Shown here in pieces: positions 1 to 6,452 of a DNA stretch of 7,176 nt. The stretch is from contig JABUUT010000033.1 in assembly GCA_021443045.1 (NCBI GenBank), forward strand, positions 27,162 through 34,337, given 5' to 3'. Source of the stretch: Fibrobacteraceae bacterium. Its GTDB lineage: Bacteria > Fibrobacterota > Fibrobacteria > Fibrobacterales > Fibrobacteraceae. The translations under genes were made by a program, and so were the position numbers. Within the stretch, counting starts at the first letter, position 1; each line of letters starts with the position of its first letter. Under the pieces are notes generated by a model. That model was given only the letters and a program-made list of their open reading frames with translations. It did no database searches and was not told the origin of the DNA.

Positions 1-263
1 AGGAATTTCAGATAAGTTTCCAGGCCTTCCTTGTCGGCAAAGCAAGTGCCGTACACGCGGGTCAGCTGGTCGCTGTTCTGGTCGCCGTGCCAGTATGCAC
101 CTGCGAGGGAGAGCAGCTTGAAGGACTTCAGCTTGCCAGTGCTGGGAACATGAGGGCCTGCACAGAGGTCTTCCCAGTTCTTGCCCGGTTCGCCGTTTGC
201 ATAGAAACTCAGGGTGCCGTCAGCGCCTTCACGAGCCAGAGCGCGTTCGGCGTTCCCGCACAT
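1..263 (-). pseudogene. thrS: Threonyl-tRNA synthetase fragment, 5'-truncated and running off the left edge
   Basis: Reverse-strand translation gives about 80 residues that match the end of the editing (SAD) domain of threonyl-tRNA synthetase. It contains NWEDLCAGPHVPSTG, then KSFKLLSLAGAYWHGD, then RVYGTCFADKEGLETYL, the family's hallmark run before the catalytic core. The editing-site Cys and His of the CxGPH motif are present (corresponding to C182 and H186 of the E. coli enzyme), with Ala where Arg is usual. In the family this enzyme charges tRNA-Thr in the cytoplasm. What is odd is the 5' end: going upstream, the frame enters a palindromic GC-rich element and meets an in-frame TAG at 281-279. 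The TGS domain and the HxxxH editing motif, roughly the first 160 residues, are therefore absent. The only in-frame ATG (263-261) lies inside an 18-bp palindrome and has no clear ribosome binding site. The rest of the gene, if present, lies left of the window. It may be a broken second copy, a rearrangement point or an assembly join. Confidence 0.85.
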
Positions 264-273
264 ATATGTGCGG
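256..273. repeat. 18-bp perfect palindrome
   Basis: CCGCACATATATGTGCGG equals its own reverse complement across all 18 bases, with the symmetry centre between 264 and 265. It is the left end of the GC-rich element and sits at the junction with the truncated thrS frame. It could be a cruciform, a dimeric protein-binding site or the tip of a mobile repeat; the sequence alone does not decide. Confidence 0.7.
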
Positions 274-370
274 TCGGGCTATATTGCAAGGCCACCCGTG
301 CGCACCTGCGGCACGCCCGCGCGGCTCTTGCAACCAAGCTTCGCTCCGCGAGTCTTGTCCCCAAGGGGTC
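256..370. repeat. GC-rich, palindrome-rich intergenic element (probable dispersed repeat)
   Basis: This stretch is much richer in GC than the AT-rich sequence to its right and is built of nested inverted repeats. They are an 18-bp perfect palindrome at 256-273, TTGCAAG (284-290) paired with CTTGCAA (327-333), the palindrome GTGCGCAC at 298-305, and CCCC-AA-GGGG near 359-368. It has no convincing coding potential: the frames through it are accidental. It lies exactly at the point where thrS homology stops. Its structure suggests a REP/MITE-like dispersed repeat or a folded non-coding spacer. That it occurs elsewhere in the genome is an inference I cannot test here. Confidence 0.5.
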
Positions 371-396
371 ACTATCCCTAACGCAAATACTAAAAA

Positions 397-428
397 TTTA
401 CATTTATCTTACAATTTTTATGTATATT
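397..428 (+). promoter_or_regulatory. Possible promoter of the secreted protease operon
   Basis: The 80 bases before the protease start are strongly AT-rich. A TTTACA box at 397-402 resembles a -35 element. Possible -10 boxes are TATGTA at 419-424 (16-bp spacer) and TATATT at 423-428, the second preceded by TG as in extended -10 sites. No operator-like symmetry is evident in this short stretch. The ribosome binding site before 451 is weak (only GGAT at 441-444). This is a consensus-based guess. Confidence 0.3.
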
Positions 429-450
429 TCAAATAAAACTGGATAATATT

Positions 451-3400
451 ATGAAATTTTATAAATTACGCAGTTTCATTCTCTGCCTTCTTTTGGTAAA
501 TATTGCTTTTGCAACCTCGCCGTCAGTCAAGTTATTGAGTGAACGGCATCGCACCGAATGGAACTGGGTTGAATATCGACTAGCTCTAACGAATCTTTCT
601 AATTCAACCCTAGCAAATCCGACAATTCGTTATTTCGCCGAGAATCCTAGAATTCAGTACTGTAAAGTGCATCCAAACGATGCTAGCTGCGCGGGCATGC
701 AATTCAACAGTTTTGAAGTTGATTCCACTCTCAGAACTGTCGTTGACGATTTCACTATAGTTGATTCCGTCAGGCCCCAGTTTTATTACAACTCCAAATA
801 CACTGTTGTTTCACTTAAATTCTTTGGCAACATCCCATCACAGGCGACAGCGACGATAAACTTCAGAATCATGAGGGAACAATATCCGGCATGGGATTGC
901 TCACATGATTATTCATTCCAACAGAATGCAAACATCCAAGAAGAACATTATAAGATGGCAGTCTATGATTCTGATGGGAAAATTTTATGGGGAAATGATC
1001 CCGTAGCTCTACAACACGATTCAACGAATATCTACTGGCACGACCGATCAGGCACAGTCACTATTTCACAATATAATGGTGCAGATTCAGCGAAAACATT
1101 TAATGGGCGATTTTGGCTACTTAAAGGAAGCCCCTTAAGCTATGCAGAAAGACGTGCTTTAGACAGCGTTGGCGCAAATTTACACGAAACAACTCGTTAC
1201 CAAAACAAGGGATTGCATTTACTGAAAGCCAAAATTCCCATCAATAAGAAAACTCTGCATGAAATTCTTGCAGACTTTTACAACGCGTTTGAGGCAGATG
1301 ACACAACTCATCTTTCGCTAAAAATGCTCCCTAAAGATTTTTACGAAGAAATTCGCTCTTGTGATGAAAATGATTCATGCACGACTATCGTAAGCGCACG
1401 GACTTCATTTAATTTAGTCGTTGGTTGTTGGCCCGATGTGCAAACGAACTCATGTAAAAATATTGTGTTAAACTGCGGATGCGACAGCGCATATATTGAT
1501 CGAGACATTATTTTAGCAAAACTTTCAATGAATACTGTACAGTGTCTGGAAAACCATAAGGACATATTCTCCTTAGCAATAAAACAACTTTTTGACGGAG
1601 ATAATTCTGATGGACGTACATCCATAAATATTTCGCAACTCCAAGAAGACTCTGACTGGCAAAACGCCTTACTGCACACCTATGTTACAGACGATTGGCT
1701 CAAAGGTATTAATTACACAGGAGATGGAATAATCGTTGGTGTTTACGATTCTGGTATAGATATTTCCCATCCCGCTTTTAGCGAAAAAAAACATATTGGG
1801 ATGGGTTTATATCTGAATTTGCCTCGAATTTCAAATGGAAAAGATTTCTTAAGTTACGAAGGGAATCCACATGGCACGCATATTGCAGGCATAATTGGAG
1901 GAAACGGAACTTTGTCAGAAACATTTGAGAATGCACCTAGCTTTCAGTATAGAGGAGTCGCCCCCAAAGTCCTTTTTTATTCAGGCGCATACGAATTTGA
2001 AAATCAACAGGGACACGTCACAAATCATTCTCATAAAGTTTGGGAAGAAGACGGACTATATTATTATGGGGAAATTAATTCGCGAATAGATAAAAATATC
2101 TTTTATAATTGGAAGCATCAAACAGACAAAGGAGATTTATTAACCAAAACCACGGTCACGACAATTGGAAATATGGGCAACGAAAAAGGGTATCATTCGG
2201 CAACCGACAATGCAAAAAATACAATCATGGTCGGTTCATACAATCAATCCGATTTCACCCCATCGTATTTCTCTAGCAAAGGGCCCACATGGGACGGACG
2301 AATAAAACCAGATATTATGGCTCCTGGTGATGGACCTAAATATAAATACATAAACCTAAGCGGAGCTTCATCACGGACACCCATTAGCAATGGACTTTCC
2401 GTTGATGACGACGGCTGGAGATCAGGCATCATATCCACTATACCTAAAGAAAACAACGGCTTTTATGACTTATGGTATGGTCCTAAAGCAGGTACGTCTC
2501 AAGCAGCCCCGTTTATAACTGGAATTGTAGCCTTAATGTATCAAAAGTTTAGGGAAAAAACTGGTTTGTCTTTAGACGATTTCTCCATACGCAATTCAAC
2601 AACAAAAGCGTTACTCATTCACACATCAAAGGATATGAATGGCTTTTCTATTTACATCAACAAGGACCTCCGTACCCGTGGAACCCCTTATACAGAGGGA
2701 CCTGATTTTGCAACAGGTTGGGGAAAAGTGGACGGGAAGGCAGCATTGGATTTAATTGACAACTTTGACGCAAATTCCAGAACATTTGCAAAATTTAGAG
2801 AGTTTCCAGTTTATCAAGGAACACAACGCCGTTGGAACATTAATGTTCCTGAAGGAAAGTCCTCTTTGCGAGCAACACTGGTTTGGGACGATGCTCCCGG
2901 CAACGCATCCATCGAAAATTATATGGATTCAAAACTTGTAAACGATGTAGATTTATATTTAATTTCACCATCAGGAAAAATCTATTACCCTTGGAGACTT
3001 GATCCATTATCAACTCAAAATATGAATGACAAAGGTGAACTTATTTTTGACAACAGGATAATCGCAAGAGAAGAATTTAACTTAGAAAAAATATCCTTTG
3101 AAGAAGCCGACAAACCAGCTTATAATCATTGTGTACCCTTTAGTGACACAGAAATATCCAGCACCTGCTTCGATCGTCTAAACAACGTTGAAGTTGTGGA
3201 TATTAACAACCCAAAATCTGGAACATGGCAAGTTGTGGTAAAGGGTTACAGAGTTGAAACAGGAAATAGTCCTGACGGAAGAGCTCAAATAGCATCCATT
3301 GTTAGCGATTATCCCTTAATAGAAGCAACGAACAACGGCACCCACCCATATGCAGCTAATACGCAGACATCTGAAATAATCGATCTCGAAGAAGGATGCA

Positions 3401-3687
3401 ATCAAACCAGCTGTTATCTAGAGAATTATGTAACTTTCGGCCTCGAAACTTCGCTTGGCGAAGGAGACCATATCTATCTTTATGACGGATGGAATCGTTT
3501 AATTGGAGACTATACAGGGAATAGTTTGGCAAACAAAAGAATCCTTGTCACGACAAGATTCTTAAGAATTGTTCTCGACAGCAACAATGACGAAAGCCAA
3601 GGCTGGGGCTATTCCATAAGCGGCATAGAGCATGTTCCTTACAGCGTACTACAAGTTTTATTTCCACCTTACAAAAAAGGAACGTAA
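451..3687 (+). CDS. Secreted modular S8 (subtilisin-like, KP-43-type) protease with CBM3-like and CUB-like domains
   Basis: The 1078-residue protein starts with a Sec signal peptide (basic start, FILCLLLVNIAFA, likely cut after A21), so it is exported. Residues about 24-185 resemble family 3 cellulose-binding modules: WVEYRLALTNLS at 39-50, SHDYSF at 151-156 and a closing DGKILWGNDP at 175-184, matching the CBM3 order of NDYSF then GVLVWGKEP. Residues about 190-420 form a linker or prodomain-like part with seven cysteines (304, 310, 326, 335, 342, 344, 365). The peptidase domain (about 425-770) has the full serine triad: Asp433 in YDSG, His474 in HGTHIAG and Ser683 in GTSQAAP, with oxyanion Asn574 in GNMG and KPDIMAPG at 619-626. 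Residues about 790-956 match the beta domain of KP-43-like enzymes (VNDVDLYLISPSG; NNVEVVDINNPKSGTW), with an insertion holding Cys894 and Cys906. Residues about 972-1060 are CUB-like (YLYDGWNRLIGDYTG, then GWGYSISG). It is the first gene of a tight cluster. Protease activity is well supported; carbohydrate binding and the substrate are inference. Confidence 0.9.
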   Translation: MKFYKLRSFILCLLLVNIAFATSPSVKLLSERHRTEWNWVEYRLALTNLSNSTLANPTIRYFAENPRIQYCKVHPNDASCAGMQFNSFEVDSTLRTVVDDFTIVDSVRPQFYYNSKYTVVSLKFFGNIPSQATATINFRIMREQYPAWDCSHDYSFQQNANIQEEHYKMAVYDSDGKILWGNDPVALQHDSTNIYWHDRSGTVTISQYNGADSAKTFNGRFWLLKGSPLSYAERRALDSVGANLHETTRYQNKGLHLLKAKIPINKKTLHEILADFYNAFEADDTTHLSLKMLPKDFYEEIRSCDENDSCTTIVSARTSFNLVVGCWPDVQTNSCKNIVLNCGCDSAYIDRDIILAKLSMNTVQCLENHKDIFSLAIKQLFDGDNSDGRTSINISQLQEDSDWQNALLHTYVTDDWLKGINYTGDGIIVGVYDSGIDISHPAFSEKKHIGMGLYLNLPRISNGKDFLSYEGNPHGTHIAGIIGGNGTLSETFENAPSFQYRGVAPKVLFYSGAYEFENQQGHVTNHSHKVWEEDGLYYYGEINSRIDKNIFYNWKHQTDKGDLLTKTTVTTIGNMGNEKGYHSATDNAKNTIMVGSYNQSDFTPSYFSSKGPTWDGRIKPDIMAPGDGPKYKYINLSGASSRTPISNGLSVDDDGWRSGIISTIPKENNGFYDLWYGPKAGTSQAAPFITGIVALMYQKFREKTGLSLDDFSIRNSTTKALLIHTSKDMNGFSIYINKDLRTRGTPYTEGPDFATGWGKVDGKAALDLIDNFDANSRTFAKFREFPVYQGTQRRWNINVPEGKSSLRATLVWDDAPGNASIENYMDSKLVNDVDLYLISPSGKIYYPWRLDPLSTQNMNDKGELIFDNRIIAREEFNLEKISFEEADKPAYNHCVPFSDTEISSTCFDRLNNVEVVDINNPKSGTWQVVVKGYRVETGNSPDGRAQIASIVSDYPLIEATNNGTHPYAANTQTSEIIDLEEGCNQTSCYLENYVTFGLETSLGEGDHIYLYDGWNRLIGDYTGNSLANKRILVTTRFLRIVLDSNNDESQGWGYSISGIEHVPYSVLQVLFPPYKKGT
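3677..3682 (+). promoter_or_regulatory. Ribosome binding site that fixes the start of the second operon gene
   Basis: AAGGAA lies six bases before ATG 3689, inside the last codons of the protease gene. It supports the start at 3689 over the in-frame ATG at 3632, which overlaps the protease and would put 19 extra residues before a clear signal peptide. Confidence 0.7.
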
Positions 3688-3688
3688 A

Positions 3689-4474
3689 ATGAATAAAATT
3701 TTCCTTTTGATTTTTCTCGCAGCAGCTTTTCTTTGGAGCAAAAGCTGGGATAATTTTGTTGTATTAGAAAATGGAAAGCATTACTTTTTTGGGAATGATT
3801 CTATAGAAATAGCAAAAGAGAATATATCACAGCATAATTTATATTTTTATGCTTATAGTCAATGTCATGAAGTAGATGATTTTCCTGAAAATAATTTTTT
3901 TTCAATAGCAAGACACTTAGCAATAATAAAGAAAACCCCTAATGTTATTGACGACTCGATTTGGCTTCCAAGTCCAACGGAAAATACAAACGAAGTAGAA
4001 AATTTTATTACAAAAGGATCTTTTTCTAAAGATTTCTTCTCTTTTTTTGACATATCCAAAGGAACATTTTTTGAATTTCCTAATAGCAATCTTGATTTCA
4101 GTTTTCTAGAGTCAAGTGACTCTTTGTTCAAATACATACTTGTTGATTTTTTTGTATATAAAAAAGAATCTAAATATAAAGCTTTGTGTTATATACTTTC
4201 AACCCCACAATCATCAGCACTTTATTGTCGTTATCAAAATGACGGCAGCTGGAATTTTGAAGGAGGTCCCATCATACAAAATAGCGAATGGATTTGGAAT
4301 GCGCAATATGTTGATTGTTCCCAAACTTCTAACGTAAAAATAAAACACCCTCGTTTTTTCACAAAGAAATCAAATTTTTTATTCAAGGCCGACGGCACTT
4401 CTGCGTCCGAAGGCTCATCAAACATCATTATAAAAAACAACCAACCAACACTACAACTAAAAGGTGGTCATTAA
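3689..4474 (+). CDS. Exported protein of unknown function, phenylalanine-rich
   Basis: The 261-residue product is not recognised. It begins with a signal peptide (MNKIFLLIFLAAAFLWSKS), so it is exported or surface-bound. The rest is AT-rich in coding and remarkably rich in phenylalanine: about 29 of 261 residues, with 14 between residues 106 and 155 (for example KDFFSFFDISKGTFFEF). Four cysteines at 59, 167, 180 and 210 could form two disulfides. Tryptophan- and tyrosine-rich strands near 187-208 (GSWNFEGGP, SEWIWNAQY) suggest a beta-rich fold. The tail (NIIIKNNQPTLQLKG at 245-259) looks like a distinct C-terminal segment and recalls tails seen on Fibrobacter exported proteins, though that is memory only. 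The gene starts one base after the protease stop, with its Shine-Dalgarno inside the protease gene, so the two are almost surely co-transcribed and translationally coupled. It may be a partner, substrate or anchor of the protease. Confidence 0.8.
   Translation: MNKIFLLIFLAAAFLWSKSWDNFVVLENGKHYFFGNDSIEIAKENISQHNLYFYAYSQCHEVDDFPENNFFSIARHLAIIKKTPNVIDDSIWLPSPTENTNEVENFITKGSFSKDFFSFFDISKGTFFEFPNSNLDFSFLESSDSLFKYILVDFFVYKKESKYKALCYILSTPQSSALYCRYQNDGSWNFEGGPIIQNSEWIWNAQYVDCSQTSNVKIKHPRFFTKKSNFLFKADGTSASEGSSNIIIKNNQPTLQLKGGH
4459..4467 (+). promoter_or_regulatory. Ribosome binding site that fixes the start of the third operon gene
   Basis: AAAAGGTGG overlaps the end of the preceding gene and ends eight bases before ATG 4476. 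An in-frame GTG at 4464 lies inside this site and would prepend four residues to a clean signal peptide, so 4476 is preferred. Confidence 0.65.
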
Positions 4475-4475
4475 A

Positions 4476-4925
4476 ATGAAAAAGCTGGCTCTAACTCTTC
4501 TCGCTGGCGCAGCCATTTCCTTCGCTGCAGAACATTGTAACGACGGAACATCCAATATGCAGATTCCACTTGGATCGTGCTACAATGACGGCTACGTTTG
4601 TCTAATTTCCACCGAATCATCCGGTGCAGTTCGTTTTTATCTTGGAAAAACTTCTAGTTGTCAGACTTTTGAAACTACTGGATTTACAACACACCCTTAT
4701 TATGACAACGGAACCCTTAACACAACAGTCTCCGACAACACTTTAAGTCCTCTCCTCGTTGAGGATGCGATGGACAATGTTGGCGCATTAGGAGTCGCTG
4801 TAAACACAGCGTTCATCATCAACGCCTTCAACGAAAAGTTAAAAGTTCGTGTTATTTACCACCGTGTTGGAAACGTAGCTGATGTAAACAGCGTTAGATT
4901 GCAAGGAATTAGTAAAATTCCGTAA
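4476..4925 (+). CDS. Small exported four-cysteine protein of unknown function
   Basis: The 149-residue product is not recognised. It starts with a typical signal peptide (MKKLALTLLAGAAISFA, cut after A17 or A18), leaving a mature protein of about 131 residues. Cysteines at 21, 35, 42 and 62 lie in its first third and could form two disulfides. The remainder alternates polar and hydrophobic residues, as expected of a small beta-rich domain (LKVRVIYHRV near 122-131). No transmembrane segment, lipobox or enzyme motif is visible. The gene begins one base after the stop of the preceding gene, repeating the TAAAATG junction, and is the last gene of the cluster. The opposite-strand HNH fragment ends 11 bases beyond its stop. 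Base use is less AT-rich than in the preceding gene. It may be a ligand-binding or matrix component secreted with the protease, but nothing in the sequence shows its role. Confidence 0.8.
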   Translation: MKKLALTLLAGAAISFAAEHCNDGTSNMQIPLGSCYNDGYVCLISTESSGAVRFYLGKTSSCQTFETTGFTTHPYYDNGTLNTTVSDNTLSPLLVEDAMDNVGALGVAVNTAFIINAFNEKLKVRVIYHRVGNVADVNSVRLQGISKIP

Positions 4926-4936
4926 TCATAATCATT

Positions 4937-5140
4937 TTACCTATTCCCTTTGGCTCGGTTGTGCGACTTGCAGAGCATTTCGCAGTTGGCGCGGTCGGTT
5001 GCGCCGCCTTTGCTCCATGCGGTTACGTGGTCGGCGTCCATTTCGGCAGGTTTCCAGATTTTGTTCTTGTTGGCATTTTTCGACGAACGGTATAATGCGT
5101 CGTACTTTGCGATTCTTTCGTATTCGGCGTTTTTGAACAA
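4937..5140 (-). pseudogene. HNH endonuclease, C-terminal remnant
   Basis: This frame encodes the end of an HNH nuclease: MDADHVTAWSKGGATDRANC followed by EMLCKSHNRAKGNR and a stop. The Asp-His of DADH, the central Asn, and the final His of the HNH motif are all present (residues 37-38, 52 and 60 if counted from the TTG at 5140), together with the usual GG turn and NCxMLC segment. The family cuts DNA with one metal ion. The 5' end is the problem. The frame stays open to 5233 but contains no ATG, the possible TTG start at 5140 has no Shine-Dalgarno, and a strong terminator (5157-5188) lies in the upstream part. Intact relatives are much longer. It is GC-richer than the ATPase gene upstream. The best reading is a 3' remnant left after a replacement of the upstream part. 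A stand-alone mini-HNH protein is possible but less likely. Confidence 0.65.
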
Positions 5141-5156
5141 ATTAGGTTTGTAAATG

Positions 5157-5188
5157 AAAAATGCAGTCCCTTTCGAGCCTGCATTTTT
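5157..5188 (-). terminator. Intrinsic terminator of the ATPase gene
   Basis: Read on the minus strand, this is a perfect 10-base inverted repeat AAAAATGCAG / CTGCATTTTT enclosing a short upper stem CUC/GGG closed by a C(GAAA)G tetraloop, followed by a T run. It starts 17 bases after the ATPase stop codon. The A/T symmetry would allow some function in the other direction, but the upper stem pairs (through a G-U wobble) only in the minus-strand transcript, so the minus orientation is favoured. Confidence 0.8.
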
Positions 5189-5204
5189 TACAATGTTGGT
5201 AAGT

Positions 5205-6371
5205 TTATTCCATTTGCTTTTTAAGAAAAGTAATTAGTTTTTCTAGATTTTGGCTTCGATTTTCAAACAAATGGTTTACTACCATAGATATCAATTCCGC
5301 TCGGTCAACTTTTCGTTCTCTTAGTTCAGAATCTATTTGATTAAACAGTTTCTTTCCGTCGTTGTCTTGAGGCGCAGAAGGGTCTTTTTTGTAATCATCA
5401 ATAATTTGAGTCAAACTTTTATTTTGGAAAATATAATCATTTAGTTCACGAAATAATTTTTGGTCAACATTTAAATATAATTTTTCTCTTAAATATTTTT
5501 CAAGACTTGCAATGGGTAAAAAGTTCAGCGGGATATTGTTTGACAACCCTCGTTTAGTCATAAAATCTTGCACCTGCTTTTTTATGTCTCCATCTAACAC
5601 AATGGATATCGAAGCTTTTCTTCCTAGCAAATTATTCTTAACAACATCATCGGCTAGACATACAACATTTGTGTATCCCCCGCAAGGAAGCACATGCACC
5701 AACCTATTATTGAGAAGTCTCTTCGAGCGTAATAGTCTATCAATGATTGACTTCGCCAAATCATCTTCAACAAGAATAACTTTGTCATAACCATTATGGT
5801 CGTATAAGGTTCTTGTTGCATAAGCAGGATAGCATGGATTGAGAATTTCTATGGAGTCGTCAGCATGTCGTTCAATGAAAAAAATATTTGATGGAGAAAT
5901 CCCACTAATCAATTCTATTGAGTGCGTAGAAAAATAGATGGCGTAATTATATTGGCTCGCCATGTCCTTTAAAAAATTAGTTAAGCGTTTTAGCGATGAC
6001 GGGTGCAGGGCTAATTCAATCTCGTCTAACAACATCATGCAAGGCTTCGAAAGGCTTGCTCGATCATTGTTTCTTATATAGAGAGAATTAAGAATGCTTA
6101 TTAGCAGATTTTCTCCCGTAGACATGTGAAATTGGCTTATGCGTTTCCCATTTTTCTCATAAAAAAAGAATTCACGTTTAAAACTGTAGTTGGGGTTTGA
6201 GTGGTTTGGGGAAACAAACCATAGTTTTTCATAGAAATTCTCATCGCCCTGTAAAATGTATCCTAAATTTTTTCTAATAAAATCATTCGCTGCATTTAGT
6301 TCGCTTTGGTTAATTCTTTCAACATAATTGATTTTTTCATAAGACATATCTTTGAATCTGTTGCCGTATAG
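5205..6371 (-). pseudogene. OLD-like ATPase with TOPRIM-like domain, 5' part cut off by an IS3 element
   Basis: About 388 residues of native frame remain. In order, counting from a TTG at 6401, there is an ABC-type signature STGE at 94-97, a Walker B strand MMLLDE with Asp126 and Glu127, and a switch histidine in FSTHS (His160). A TOPRIM-like domain follows, with VILVEDD (Glu212) and SIVLDGD (Asp270, Asp272). This order is that of the OLD/AAA15 family; OLD, GajA of Gabija, and fused PARIS-like proteins are members or relatives, and several act in phage defence. The Walker A motif, which should lie 5', is missing: the frame runs into the inverted repeat of an IS at 6372 and meets a stop just inside it. 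The IS end supplies a spurious TTG start with no ribosome binding site; an internal ATG at 6347 would not restore Walker A. The protein cannot bind ATP normally as it stands. The gene is AT-rich, unlike the IS, and is followed by its own terminator. The missing 5' half may lie beyond the IS, outside the window. Confidence 0.8.
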
Positions 6372-6393
6372 TGGCCGGAAATTTTTAGACACG
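6372..6393 (+). repeat. Probable left terminal inverted repeat of the IS
   Basis: The sequence begins TGGCCGGAAATTTTTAGACA, fitting the IS3-family habit of a 5' TG and an inner GACA block about 20 bases in. The matching right repeat is outside the window, so the exact limits are inferred. Confidence 0.55.
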
Positions 6394-6402
6394 AAAAGCA
6401 AG

Positions 6403-6447
6403 GTTCCTTAATTGAAAAAAAACTAAATTCAACATCAAATAAGGAAC
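6403..6447 (+). promoter_or_regulatory. Leader hairpin that would mask the orfA ribosome binding site
   Basis: GTTCCTTA (6403-6410) is the exact reverse complement of TAAGGAAC (6440-6447), and the second arm contains the orfA Shine-Dalgarno AAGGAA (6441-6446). Inside the loop, TTGAA (6412-6416) can also pair with TTCAA (6428-6432). A transcript entering from outside the IS would fold this stem and hide the site, whereas one starting inside the loop region would lack the first arm. A poor promoter match (TTGAAA 6412-6417, TCAAAT 6435-6440) lies in the right place. Such protection from read-through transcription is known in IS10 and IS50; here it is inferred. Confidence 0.45.
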
Positions 6448-6452
6448 AGCAA

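Noticed and set aside
87..446. Plus-strand open frame of 119 codons across the thrS fragment and the GC-rich element
   Set aside because: It is antisense to clear thrS coding and passes through palindromes; there is no Shine-Dalgarno and no protein-like composition.
1341..1679. Minus-strand open frame of 112 codons inside the protease gene
   Set aside because: It is antisense to a continuous modular protease frame, with no supporting start signals.
3632..3688. Upstream ATG start for the second operon gene
   Set aside because: It overlaps the protease gene, lacks a ribosome binding site and would place 19 polar residues before a clear signal peptide.
4464..4475. GTG start for the third operon gene
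   Set aside because: The GTG is part of the Shine-Dalgarno for ATG 4476, which directly begins a normal signal peptide.
4905..4921. Hairpin GGAATT/AATTCC over the end of the third operon gene as its terminator
   Set aside because: Only six mostly A-T pairs, before the stop codon, with no adjoining T run; too weak to call.
4950..5153. Plus-strand open frame of 67 codons
   Set aside because: It is antisense to the HNH motif, which is strongly conserved on the other strand.
5157..5188. Inverted repeat as an IS end or recombination site
   Set aside because: The GNRA-type tetraloop, T run and position after the ATPase stop fit an intrinsic terminator better.
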